From assembly GCF_905475345.1 (NCBI RefSeq), contig NC_066596.1, positions 2,535,001 to 2,599,000 of the forward strand: a stretch of DNA of 64,000 nt. The letters are read 5' to 3'. The translations under genes and the position numbers were made by a program. The number at the start of each line of letters is the position of its first letter. The stretch's first letter is position 1. Below are positions 1 through 55,390 of this stretch, one piece after another. The notes below the pieces were generated by a model. That model was not told the DNA's origin. It did no database searches and was given only the letters and a program-made list of their open reading frames with translations. This stretch comes from Vespula vulgaris. Taxonomy: Eukaryota; Arthropoda; Insecta; Hymenoptera; Vespidae.

Positions 1-513
1 AGAGAAAGAAAGAGAAAGAAAGATAGAAAGAAAGAAGAAGAAATGTTGGAAGATGTTGGGAATGTAGGTGGATGGGTGAAAGGGTGGCTGAATATTTGGA
101 CGGGGTTGAACGGGGGTGAGGAGTTAGTGGGAGTGGTCGAGAAGAGGATTCATTTTTCCTTTATGCGGATTAGTGTCATATTCACGGTCCACCGAAGAAG
201 GCACACTTCGAGAAAGTGCACGATAAGTCTTGTCGTCGTTCCAGCAAGACGAGGACGAGAACGAGGACGAGGACGAGGACGAAGACGAAGACGACGCCAT
301 GGTTCCTTGATTAATGACCATTTCATATTTCCTACTGAACCTCGTGGAAACCACCACCGATGTGATTCATTCGGCAAACATCTCGAGGAAATATTTATTA
401 CGATCATTACGATCTTTAAAGAATATATCATCTAATTCCCCCCACGCCGCATGAATAAAAGATTAATCCTCGTAAAAAGATTCCCGGCGTACTTTCTCCT
501 CGTATTATCCAAA

Positions 514-553
<40 letters not shown>

Positions 554-909
554 CTCTCTCTCGTTTTGCCATAATCTTATCATTTTTTTCTTCTTTTTCC
601 TCCCTTTTTTATTTTCGTTCTCCTTCTTCCTCTTCTTCTTCTCCTTCTTTTTCAATCTCTACTACTATCTCTTTCGAACAGTTTTTCTCCTCTCTATTAT
701 TTTTATTTCTTTTTTTTTTAGTTATAAATATATATATATATATAAAGAGAAGAAGAAATAAGTACAAGTAATTGTTAGAAACGACGAGGAATAAATTCGA
801 TCGTTATTTATTCCTATATTACATATTATGACACAAGATATCTCTTCGTTATATCGTCTTTCTAACAAATGTCCGATCATTATATCCTTTTATCATCTCT
901 ATTCTAATG

Positions 910-954
<45 letters not shown>

Positions 955-1216
955 ATACGTACGTACTTACTTACACACGTGCTTACGTACTTTCTCTATC
1001 GTATTCGTTACCGCAGTACGAATAACTATCATTTCCAAAAATAAAAAAAAAGCGAAGAGAAAGAAAAAGAAAGAAAAAAAGAAAGAAAGAAAGAAGGAAG
1101 GAAAGAAAGAATGAAAGGAAAGAAAGAATGAAAGGAAAGGAAAACGAAAAAAGAAAAATTGCAGGAAGATAGCAATCACATAATTACTGTCATTCAACGT
1201 GATTACTCGTTTTTTT

Positions 1217-1259
<43 letters not shown>

Positions 1260-1589
1260 CTCACATATATTTATCTACATACATACGTACGTACATATAT
1301 ACATAGATATACACATATATATACATACATGCATATATATATATATAAAATACGAATTAGTTTCGAATTCACGTTGGTATAAAAAAAAACACAAAGAAAA
1401 TAAAGAAGACAAAAAAAAGAAAGAAAAGAGGAAAAAAGGAAATGAACAAGAGAAGGATAGAAAATCAGAAGAATACGTGAATAGTAGTTCCCTCTTTCCT
1501 TTATTTTTCCAATACTCCGTGAACTCGCTTATTCAAATACACAAATCGATTACTACACATGGCAATTTTCGTTCTATATTTTTTCTCCC

Positions 1590-1639
<50 letters not shown>

Positions 1640-1909
1640 TTTCTCTTTCTATTTTTTTCTCTTTCGCTATTTTAACGCAGCCGAGCATCAACAACGAAGC
1701 TCCACTCGTTTCAGCTTACACGTGTGCACGTTAAAACAAAGAAACTTTAAAAGCGTGTTTGCACACAGAGTAACCCCCCTCAACCCTCATCCCATTCCAC
1801 CCCTACCACTCTACTTCTTCCTATGCTCACTTCGATGAATTATTCAGTCATTATTCCAGCGAGATTTACTTCCCCTACCCTCTTATTTTTACCGCAGCCA
1901 CCACCATTG

Positions 1910-2017
1910 CCACTACTACTACCACCACCATCACCACTAGCACTATATCATCACCACTATTACTTCTAATACTACTACTACCACTACTACTACTACTACT
2001 ACTATTACTACTACTAT

Positions 2018-2084
<67 letters not shown>

Positions 2085-2100
2085 ACTACTACTGCTATTA
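1910..2100. repeat. Compound trinucleotide tract (ACT)n with (CTG)11
   Basis: About 190 bp of imperfect ACC/ACT/ATT triplets enclose an uninterrupted CTG run at about 2050-2083 (11 units). The CTG/CAG block is the only such run in the window and is the class of repeat able to form slipped hairpins. Confidence 0.95.
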
Positions 2101-2277
2101 CTATTATTATTTCTAACCCCGGATTAAAGATCTTATATTATCGTTGTGTCAAAAAATATTTTTTTGACGATGAATACTTTATATGAACCTAACCAATAGA
2201 AAATTTGTACGAGTAGAAATAGTATTAATATTAAAGACTGAACGTTAACATTCTCTGTCTCTCTTTTCTCTGTCTCT

Positions 2278-2333
<56 letters not shown>

Positions 2334-2544
2334 TAATTGTCCCTAATTAACCTTAAGTAAAAACGAGGAAATCGATATAAAGCGGAAAATTAAAATGGTG
2401 GTACGAGGCACCTCGATGAAAAGGAAAACAGAAGGCACGTAGATTCCAGTTCACGATTCGTGAAGAATTTTTATCGTGGCATAATTTCGGTACTTGCGTG
2501 TTCCACTCTCTGGTTTCTATGTTGCTGCTCTTTCTAGACAGTTA

Positions 2545-2642
2545 TAGTAATAGTGGTGATAGTAATGGTAGTAGTAGTAATAGTAATAGCAGTAGTGATG
2601 ATAGTAGTAGTAGTAGCAGTAGTAGTAATAGTAGTAGTAGTG
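2545..2642. repeat. AGT/GTA trinucleotide tract
   Basis: Imperfect AGT repeats with AGC and GAT variants, about 100 bp. They produce a false Ser-rich frame on the plus strand and a Leu-rich one on the minus strand. Confidence 0.9.
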
Positions 2643-2714
2643 GTTTCCTCGTTACGACTCTTCTTCCAAGTTTCACGAAGGTACTCTTTACAGGGCTGGC
2701 TAACGTTCTAACTT

Positions 2715-2767
<53 letters not shown>

Positions 2768-2853
2768 CTTTCAGTGGTTATAACTTTTAGCAGAAAGCAC
2801 GATTCGAAACTCATCCCTCTCGACGTTCAACGTTTCTCTCGCTTATCCCACAG

Positions 2854-45699
<42,846 letters not shown>

Positions 45700-48040
45700 C
45701 AGGAGGAGCAGCCTTCGGGCCGCAAACGAAACAAACTGTAGCGCTTCCAAATACTCGCTTAGAAGACTGTCTTTGTTACGAATATCGGGACGATTATTCG
45801 ATATTATTGTCTCAGCGTGCCTAAAAGGGAAGTTAATCGATAAAAATCGTGTACATTGATAATATACAATGATGAATACGTCATAATAGAAAGATATTCT
45901 TTCTTCGAGGTCGACAATTAATACGAGACTTTCCTATAATGGCAATACGAGTATATACATATGTATGTAGGTTGCGTATGTAATCTCTAATTGAGAGATA
46001 CGGACGAAACGGACGATATTTATACCGTCTCTCTTTTTTCTTTGTCTAAGAGAAAAAAAAAAGAAAGAAAGATATATCTACTATTGTCCGTGATTATGAT
46101 ATTCGTCACTACGAAGGACTCGATGTGCCTAAATGAGAAATCGACTTTTTACCGAAACCTGTTAACTTACATTTTTGCTAATATATGTATGTATGTATAT
46201 GACTTCGGTCAAACGAAAATATTCATGCGAAGTCTTCGGCCTTACTTATCGTCGCTACATTGGAATCATCCCCGTCTACCTCGGCCATTATCGATTTCAA
46301 AACGAATAACTCACTGTAATCCTTTTCTTTACACGATCATATTCAATCGATACATTTTAAATGTAATATAAAAACCGACCGTGAGAAAAAATTTTATTCA
46401 TCGCAGAAAAGAAATTACGTATGTATGTACTTAAAAGAACTCCTCTGTGTATCAGTTTGGCGAACTGTTGGGATACGAGGGCCAAATTATATTATCGAAG
46501 ACTGACAAGCCACACCGAGATTTATTAGGATGTTATTGTTCGCAAATATGTGTAAATAATTAAGTATAATCTGTGAGAAAGAGAGAGAGAGAAAGAGAGA
46601 GAGAGAGAGCGAGAACGAGAGAGAGCGAGAGAGAGAGAGAGAGAGAAGAGAACAGAACAACGTATGTATGTATTTATCCATGTATTTATCCCATTTTTAA
46701 AAATGGACGAACTATCTGCAGGTTACATTGAAAGAATTTTGTGAACCCATAAAGTTACATACCTTGGGACATACGAGGGAGAATCATCTTCGAAAGCTCG
46801 CGTTATGCACATATCTTTTACACTGCACTATTTTGTAATTCGAATTTTTACTTGCATTTCATTCGGAAAATAGAACAGTGTGTATTTATAATCTTGAAAA
46901 AAAAAATTAAGAAAAAAGAAAAAAGAGGAAAAAGCAAAAACAAAAAAAAAAGATAGAAAGCAAAAGAATGAAGAGAAATTAATGAAAATTTTGATTAAAA
47001 AAGATTATCGGTTCTACGAAGAAATGTTAACACTGGGAATTTCACGTTCGACAGAATATTATGTAAAATTTAAGAAACCTTAAGCTACATTGAAAAATAT
47101 CTTAATTGCTTTGTTAATATCACGATGATCTTTGATAGAAATTCGATAGGTTAGATATCTTAACGATTAGATGTAACACGACGAATTATTATTTATCGTA
47201 CTACGAAAATCAATGTTTCAAATCTTTTATTTGAATGATTTTCAAAAACTGAAAAAATGGAAAGAATTTTAATCTCGTCGTTTTACATACGCATAACAAT
47301 CTTGCCCGTCGGGATAAAGAAAAAATAAATAAATGGTATAAAGTTAAAATTAAATCGTACGCGTATTTCAGTATTATATTAGTATCGTAAATTTATCAAT
47401 GTTAATCGGAAATTAAGAAGCTAATATATCGTATACATACGTGTTGATTCGAAGAATTTTAACGATTACGTTTTAAAGCCTTCACACGAATTTACGGTGA
47501 CCTTAATTAACGACGACTTTGATAATGGACCCTTGTAGGGATTGTACGATTCGTAAAAACGCTCTTATGTGAATGTTAATAATAGAAATTTAATGATTAT
47601 ACGTAAATCATAATCGTATGTACGTAGCGAATACTGTTTTCACAAATTCATAGCATATACAATAAAATAATATTTCTATCGAGAATTATCCGATAATATT
47701 ATCCGATAACCCAATAATATTATCTAATAATCCGATAAGAATAAAAATTAATGAATATGCTAGAAAGAAAAACAGTTAGGCTTTTTTACATCCACCAAAT
47801 GAACCGATCCGAGTGCCAAAACTTCTATATTAATCTTGTAATATATAGTTATTCATAGGAATGTATTTTCCCTGCTGACTGAATGCATAACTCTTGTAAT
47901 TCTAATAAAATGAATGTGCGATGTTAATTAACATGATAGTAAATACGTAGTTACGGTCACTTATCGTATTTTTTTCTTGATGATAACGATGAAGATAAAG
48001 GAACGTGAGAAAAACTGGAAAAATTTTCAACTTATTCTTT
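45700..48040 (+). other. kon 3' UTR and intergenic sequence to GANAB
   Basis: No open frame of note. Candidate polyadenylation signals AATAAA lie at 47324, 47661 and 47904; any one could end the kon transcript, giving a 3' UTR of up to about 2.2 kb. A UGUAAAUA (Pumilio-type) element is at 46551-46558, and a GA-rich tract with interruptions is at about 46578-46650. The UTR extent is inferred from signals only. Confidence 0.6.
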
Positions 48041-48167
48041 TGTAAAATTAAAACTCATTCGATAATTAAACGGACGAACGTTGCTCCATCTATAAAATCA
48101 ATTTCGTTTCGGAATTCATATCCAGTTAGTTGGAAGGTGGCATGACAGAAGCTTGGTACTCTTCAAC
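48041..48167 (+). promoter_or_regulatory. Probable GANAB promoter and 5' UTR
   Basis: A CpG-containing stretch (CGGACGAACG, TTTCGTTTCGG) immediately upstream of the GANAB start codon, followed by a CpG-poor gene body. No TATA box at a convincing distance. Start site not determined. Confidence 0.4.
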
Positions 48168-51100
48168 ATGGCTACGTTCGTGCGGTGAGTTGATTATTTT
48201 TCAGCCATTTAACCTTCACATAAAAGCTTATCGATTCGTCTACGATAATCGAAAAGTTTATTAAACAAGTTAATTCAAAATAGAAGCTTCAAATTTTGAT
48301 TAAATTTTTACTTCTGTTCAATGATTTTTTTAAACGATTGGTATAACGTAACAATGATCACGCTGACGTGTCATTGATATTATATTTCTCGTTATTATTA
48401 ATATCTTTACATGCCGGTTATTATAAAATTAGACATTTTATATAACTGAAAAAAAAAAATCATTTCATTCTACTTGTACTTTATCTTTTCGCGATAAACG
48501 ACTGGTATTCGATAATAATCGATAGTACGTTGCTTCTTCGAGCTCCGATTATGGCGATAATGTCGTAGTTATTTTTTTTTTTTTTTTACTTTTCTTTTAG
48601 AAGCAAGAACAATACCGAAATGAATATGTAAAATTTGATTTATTTTAAAACAGGATAAACTTAAAAATACATGAAGTTTTTCAAACTTCCAATTATGTTT
48701 TATTTCAGACTGGGAATATTTTTTGTGCTAGCACTTTGCCCATTTATAATTAATGCAGTGAATAGAGATACTTTTAAAACATGCGAACAAAGCAGCTTTT
48801 GCCGGTAAATATAATGTTGATTCACATCAAAATCTTTTGCTATTATATATATTTTTTTTTTTACATTTTTATATATATTTCATTTATCTTTATAGACGCT
48901 GCAAAAAGGTTGAACCAGGTAAAACTCCGTATCAATTACAGCCGGAAACAGTTGCACACAATGAATCTACTTTAACAGTAGATTTATTTAATAAAGATAC
49001 CGGTGTATTTTATCTTTTAAAACTTACCGTACTTAAAGATCATACGTTTAGGCTTCATATTAATGAAAAAAATCCGTTACATCCACGATATGAAGTTGAG
49101 CATTGTTTGCAAGATCAACCACAAACATCGAAATTGGATAATATTGAAAAAACTACAGAATATATATCTGTCACCAATGGAGAGAACAAAGCTGTTTTAT
49201 ATATCAATCCTTTTAGAGTAGATTTATACTCTCAAAATGTTTTAGTCATTTCAGCGAATGCTCGTGGTTTGATGAGATTTGAACATCTTCGTACAAAACC
49301 AGAAAGGTACACCATATAAAACAATATATATTATTTAAAGCAAAAAGGAAATAGAAAAACATAGTCTATCATCTTTTTTTAGCAAATCAGATCAGGAAGA
49401 AAAAGCAGAAAATATTCAAACTGAAGAGAAACAGCAATCACAATACCCTGGTGATGGTGCTGAAAATGACCCTGGTGCTTGGGAAGAAAATTTTAAAAAT
49501 CATCATGACTCTAAACCTCTTGGACCTGAAGCCATAGCTTTAGATTTTAGTTTTCCAGGAGCAGAACAAGCTTATGGTATCCCAGAACATGCTGATTCTC
49601 TTGCTTTAAAATCTACAAAACAAATAGAACCATATAGGTTATATAATTTAGATGTTTTTGAGTATGAGATGAATGAACGAATGTCATTGTATGGATCAAT
49701 TCCAGTTCTTTACGCGCACGGGTAAGTGTAATTTTTTTTGACAGTTCCAATAATACATAAATATATAACATATAAACTTATAATATAAACTTAATATCAT
49801 ATTTTATAGTAAAGACAAAACAGCAGGTATTTTTTGGCATAATGCAGCAGAAACATGGATTGATGTACTATCAAGTGCCGATAATAACGTCGTAGAGAGT
49901 TTTGTTAATTTTGTTTCGGGTTCTACAAAAAAATCACAAGTTGATGTACACTTCATGTCTGAATCTGGGGTTATTGATGTATTCTTCATGTTAGGACCTA
50001 AACCTTTGGATGTATTTAGACAATTCACTGTTTTAACTGGTACAGCACCATTACCACAGGTATGTTATTTATATAGTAATGTTTATATTATTTATTATAT
50101 ATTAATGCCTTATATATTAAATGTTCTATGTATTAAAATTCTAGCATCAGTTGTTTATTAATAAATTAATAAGTTTATTAAAGTAATTTAAATATTAATG
50201 TAATTTTCAGATGTTTGCATTGGGCTACCATCAATCACGTTGGAATTATAATGATCAAGATGATGTTGCTCAAATTGCCAATAGCTTTGATGAGCATGAT
50301 TTCCCAATGGATACGATGTGGCTTGATATTGAATATACCGATGGTAAAAAATATTTTACATGGGATTCACGTAAATTTCCGAATCCTCTTGAAATGGTTC
50401 AAAATTTAACGGATAAAGGAAGAAAATTAGTTGTCATTATTGATCCACACATCAAAAGAGATCCTAATTATTTCATACATAATGATGCTACTAATTTGGG
50501 ATATTACATTAAGACTAGAGATGGAAAAGATTACGAAGGTTGGTGCTGGCCAGGAGCATCATCATATCTAGATTTCTTTGATCCAAAGGTTCGAGAATAT
50601 TATATTGGTCAATATAGTCTAGATAAATTTCATGGTACTACAAACAATGTATATATCTGGAATGACATGAACGAACCAAGTGTTTTCAATGGTCCAGAAG
50701 TAACTCTACCTAAAGATGTTATACATTACGGTGGTTGGGAACATAGAGATGTTCATAATATTAATGGTTTTGTTTATACGCTTGCCACCTATGAGGCTCT
50801 GTTTAGAAGATCAGGAGGATCTTTAAGACCTTTTATTTTAACAAGATCTTTCTTTGCTGGATCACAACGTTTCGCTGCAATGTGGACCGGTGATAATACA
50901 GCAGACTGGGATAATCTTCGTACAAGTTATCCAATGTGTCTTTCTGTATCTATTTCTGGCATGTCATTCTGTGGAGCAGACGTTGGTGGATTCTTTAAAA
51001 ATCCAGACAGAGAACTATTTATTAGATGGAATCAAGCAGGTGCCTGGCTACCTTTCTTCCGTCAACATTCGCACATTGAAACAAAAAGACGTGAACCATG

Positions 51101-51958
51101 GACATTCAATGAAGAAACTACACAAATAGTAAGAGAGTCATTCAGAGTTAGATATTCCTATCTGCCACTGTGGTATACATTGTTCAGAGAACATGAAATA
51201 AAAGGTACACCTGTAATACGACCATTATGGGCGCATTATCCAACAGAAACACAAACTTATACACTCGACGATCATATACTTGTTGGAGATTCCATTCTTG
51301 TACACCCAGTATTTCAACCTTCTGCTACAGAAGTTAATGTATACTTCCCAGGGGAAGGTAAGGTAACGTGGTACGATATCGATACCATGCAACCATATAC
51401 GCAAGCTGGATCAAACAATGTACAAGTAACTATTCACAAGATTCCTGTATTCCAAAGAAGTGGTTCCATCGTGCCACGTAAAATGAGAATACGTCGTAGC
51501 ACAGTTGCGATGAGAAACGATCCATATACTCTAATTATTATTGCTGATAATAATGGTACTGCTAGTGGTAATCTGTATATCGACGATGAAAGCAGCTTCG
51601 AATATCGTCATGGAAAGTATCTTTATCTAAAACTTAACTTTGATGGAATTAAGTTAACTTCAACATTTATTGATAAGTTAGCTTCATATGAAACGAAAAG
51701 TTGGTTGGAAAGAGTAGATATAGCAAATCCTCCTAAAGGAATTAAGTCTGCTCAGCTTGTATCACGCAGTAAGTACTATAATCTAAATTGTATTTATTAA
51801 AAAGTAAAATGAAAATTAATTATTATTTTCTTCGTTTTATTGCAGATTCAAGAACAGTGACATTAGAAACTAAATATAATCCCAATAACAATGTACTAAC
51901 ATTACGTAAACCAGGTGTAAATATGAGCGAGGAGTGGACCATTGAATTAATTCGTTAA
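48168..51958 (+). CDS. GANAB: Glucosidase II alpha subunit (glycoside hydrolase family 31)
   Basis: ER enzyme that removes the two inner alpha-1,3-glucoses from N-glycans and so controls entry into and exit from the calnexin cycle; works as a heterodimer with the beta subunit. Exons: 48168-48184, 48709-48804, 48896-49306, 49383-49721, 49810-50059, 50211-51768, 51846-51958, all GT-AG and in frame, 927 aa (human about 944). Signal peptide 1-22 ends at 'INA'. Next comes the family motif 'FKTCEQSSFCRR', then a galactose mutarotase-like N-domain and the GH31 barrel. The nucleophile is D523 in 'WNDMNEPSVF' and the acid/base D599 in 'MWTGDN', a 76-residue spacing equal to that of mammalian enzymes. 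There is no HDEL, as expected, because the beta subunit retains the enzyme. The 17-nt first exon sets the start by supplying the signal peptide. Confidence 0.96.
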
Positions 51959-52370
51959 AACAATGGTTATACTCGTATCAAGTCAGAAATTATACAGCAG
52001 AATTAATTTTTTTCATGGTAATATCAATCCTTCAGCTATCTGTGATCCAGAAAGTAATGTATGTTAAAGTAAATACAAATGCAATTTAGTTGTTATAATA
52101 GTAAAAATGCATTTGTTACCTGAACAAATTTCTTTTGTGACATAGCTCTATGCAATCAAGCAGCATAAATTAATAAATATTATGTATGTGGTATCTTTCT
52201 TTGTATCGCATGCATGAAGTTTTTTTAGAAAAATAAACAAATGTGTTAATAAAACAAACGTGAACTATTATTTAATGAAAAATATCGATTTATATACAAT
52301 TGAAGGCTTGTTTTGTGAAGTGCAGAATAACAATAAAATTATATTTAGTTCACAAAAGTCATTTATTTAG
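51959..52370. terminator. Convergent 3' ends of GANAB (+) and GPHR (-)
   Basis: Plus-strand AATAAA signals at 52232 and 52248 would end GANAB. The minus-strand signal (TTTATT on plus at 52362-52367) lies only a few bases past the GPHR stop codon. The two transcripts therefore end within about 100 bp of each other or overlap slightly. Confidence 0.65.
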
Positions 52371-54924
52371 TCATGTTCGTTCCGTCGGTGCTTGTTTATG
52401 AGCCAGATACAAAAACACTATAGATGATAATGCAGATACCAAAAAGATTACATCAAACCATCTGTGATAGAAATTAAACTGAAGTTCACCCAAAACTTGT
52501 GTTATAATTATTCTGTATTCAGCAGGCATATTCATGCGCATAAGTAATACAGAGGATACAAAATACATTCCCTAGAATAAAGGAATATAAAATTACATAA
52601 ACTGCCTTTGCATTGCGAGAAAACAGTTGTAAGAAAAGATCATATAAAAAAAAAAAGAGAGAGAGAACAAATCTTACCATTATTTGTGCAAGTATAAGTA
52701 CAATAATATTTGAGGATTTGCTGCTTGATATAGCATAAAAGAACTGAAATATGAACATGAAATTACGTTTGTGGTAAGCATTTTTGTTATGAAGACTGAT
52801 AATAATAAATTAGTCATGTATCAAAAATTGTAAATCACGTTCTTTGCTTTTACTCAAATAGTATCAAAATTTAAATAATATACAGTTTTGCATATTAGTT
52901 AATCAGTTGTATGTAAAGATGAAATAACACAATGAGAATATAAATAAAGAGATTAATTGACTGAATAACTGTATATATAATTATTGTGAAATTTATATCA
53001 TACCTTTGTAAGAGTCAACAACAATCCACGAATAGAAGTCAAAACGATACATCCAACTAAATAGAACGATATATGTTGTGACCAAAATGTAACATCTATG
53101 TCAAAACCCATCCAATGAACAGCAATTTCAATTCCTCTAGTAACAGGATCTTTTTTACCAACGCGATCAAAGACTATGTTAATCGTGGACTGCAAAGAAA
53201 CGTAATATATAATATTTGATTGTTTATCAAATATTATTATTTGTAACTATTGATGTTGCAATGTACTAACTATTAATATTTTCCAAATGCAATATAATGA
53301 AAAAAAATAGCCAAGAAAATTAAAATATTTTCCTTGCCATGTTGCTGCCCATTCTAAACGTTCTCTAGCGTTTTGAATATCGTGTGCTTCTAGAAATAAT
53401 TGTCTAGATAATTCTTCTAAAGCTATAACTTCTATTTGTAATTGTTTTATAGCTGAAAATTAATGTGGTAAATTGTTGATCATATATTATTTTACTCATT
53501 ATCATAAAATATTAATACAATACACACTTTCTTGATTCCCTTTTGTACCACCCAATGGACCTAACATTCCCCAAAGACGTGAACGAACTTCGCTTTGTCC
53601 AATCATTTCACCCTTTTTAGCAAGTGCTATCCTTTTTTTCTTAACTATAATCATATCCATCGTTTGTAACAATCGTTTTTCTATGGCTTGTACATCAGCA
53701 TAAGATACAGGCCGCATGAAATAGGCCATAGAAGAATATGGGTAATTTACAGCACCAAAACCTGATAAAAGTGCCATGACAGTAACTCCTATAACACCTA
53801 TCCGACTTACACCTTGCTCTATTGATAACAATCCTTTCTTTGGACTCAATATTGGAAAAGGATCACCAATTTTCCAAAATAAGTAGAGGTAAAAAAGATA
53901 TACTATGATTGTAAGTGGCCTTATCCAATTCAGTCTTACTACACAAAAATTAGATAAATATCAATCAAAGAAAATACAGATAAAAAATAGAAGTATATTG
54001 GAACAGGATACATACCAAATCTAATGTTACTGATAATAAAATATGCTATGTAAAATGGTATAAGAACTATTACCATAAATAAAAGCATATATAGTCCAAC
54101 ATTCCAATGAAAATATCTAGAACTGATAAAAAAAAATTATATTTAACAAAACCTTTCTTTCTTTTTTACAACTACAATACCAACGTTTTCTTACCTTGAA
54201 TCAAGAACCCGAATTATTTCAAAAATAATGAGTTCAAACATAGTACACGACAATGAAAATGTTGTAGAAAAAATCAACTGCACTAATCTGTGATGTACTT
54301 CATAGTCACGAAATAATTTTTTTACAAAAAATATCCATCCTCCCAAGAAAAATATTACCTGCAAAATAAATAAAAAATACTTGAAAGTGATATGTTTATG
54401 GACACAATATAGTAATTAGCTGGTTGATAATTTCTAAACAGTTAATATTTCAATAAAAGAAATTCTCTCGATCATAAAAGAAAATACAAAAGTTTGTCAT
54501 AGTATATTTATTGCGACAATATACTTCTTATTACAATGAATGAAAAATATATAAATTTAAAACTACATTAATATAATTAAATAATATTTATCAATGTACA
54601 GCTTTCATACAACACAAATCTCAAAAGTATTCAAAAAATAAAGAACACACAATACCAGACTTAATAACTATCTTCATACTTTTATATTCATATTTTTATA
54701 AATAATTAGATTATTTAACGATAAATTATTTATATCATTCGTTGCATAAAATGTTTAAAAAATGAAAAATTTAATTTTCAAGATAAATAAACATGTTAGT
54801 TATTGCTACATATATGGGACTTAACCCTCTTTTTTCATAACGAAATGTCAATGGTTTATTAAAATTATAAATGGGTTTCCACCTGTGTAACAAGGATCAC
54901 AAAAGTATCCTCCAAAAAACCCAT
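52371..54924 (-). CDS. GPHR: Golgi pH regulator (GPR89 family)
   Basis: Multi-pass Golgi anion channel needed for Golgi acidification, glycosylation and trafficking. Exons in transcript order: 54924-54883, 54358-54195, 54122-54016, 53938-53528, 53452-53271, 53189-53004, 52743-52678, 52571-52371; all GT-AG and in frame, 452 aa (human 455). The N terminus 'MGFLEDTFVILVTQ' is a 42-nt exon aligning with the vertebrate start. Family landmarks: 'FWKIGDPFPILSPKKG', 'GVTVMALLSGFGAVNYPY', 'LLQTMDMIIVKKKR', 'LEELSRQLFLE', 'GKYFNFLGYFFS', 'FFYAISSSKSSNI' and the ending 'FLYLAHKQAP'. Donors at 53528 (GTGTGT) and 53271 (GTTAGT) are weak but give gap-free alignment. The gene lies downstream of ERGIC2 in the same direction with its own CpG-rich upstream region. 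Confidence 0.95.
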
Positions 54925-55390
54925 GTTTTAATAACGTAAAATACACTTTGCATTGCAAAGTAACAACTCCTTATTCTTCCTACTTTAATTTGACAGGACG
55001 CAGATGATACGTCGACTGTTCACATGCGCGCGTGGCGTTCCGGCTAAAAACTCGAAAATCGTTTTAATCGATCAAATCGATATATCGATTAAATGAATAA
55101 TAAAGAGACATACCGGTAATAAAAATAAACGGTGATGAAAATAGAAAACTATATAAACTTAATTATTCTTATACTATAAAATAATAAATTAAGATATTAG
55201 TCATCGAATTAAAAATTAAATTACATGCGGGAAAAATGATATATAAAACATTGTTAATATTAGATCTATATTTAAAATCCTTTTTTTATACACGATAATA
55301 CTTTTATCAATATACTCACTATATATGTAATACGTTTTATTTTAAATTAGTGCAGTATATTACTATAATAATGATAAATGCTTTAAAAAA
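54925..55390 (-). promoter_or_regulatory. GPHR upstream region with CpG-rich patch and ATCGAT palindromes
   Basis: At 54990-55110 CpG rises sharply (for example ATGCGCGCGTGGCG). A 16-bp perfect palindrome AATCGATATATCGATT is at 55075-55090, nested in a second inverted repeat with 10-bp arms TTTAATCGAT / ATCGATTAAA (55063-55072, 55084-55093). Drosophila DRE/BEAF sites are based on TATCGATA/CGATA, so this is a plausible housekeeping promoter element about 150 bp from the start codon. The region also holds the ERGIC2 3' end (AATAAA on minus at 55341-55336). Confidence 0.5.

Larger units (their letters stand above)
1..2853 (+). other. Upstream kon intron (or 5' flank) made of simple repeats
   Basis: No exon recognised. 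Contents: purine-rich start, a (GAGGAC)n-like hexamer tract at 249-294, (TC)n tracts near 518-560, 1219-1260, 1597-1640, 2288-2332 and 2718-2765, (TA)n at 912-951, an ACT/CTG tract at 1910-2100 and an AGT-rich tract at 2545-2642. Open frames here encode only Ser/Leu, Arg/Glu or Ser runs from these repeats. It is assigned to an intron because the first exon downstream opens in the middle of LamG1. Confidence 0.7.
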
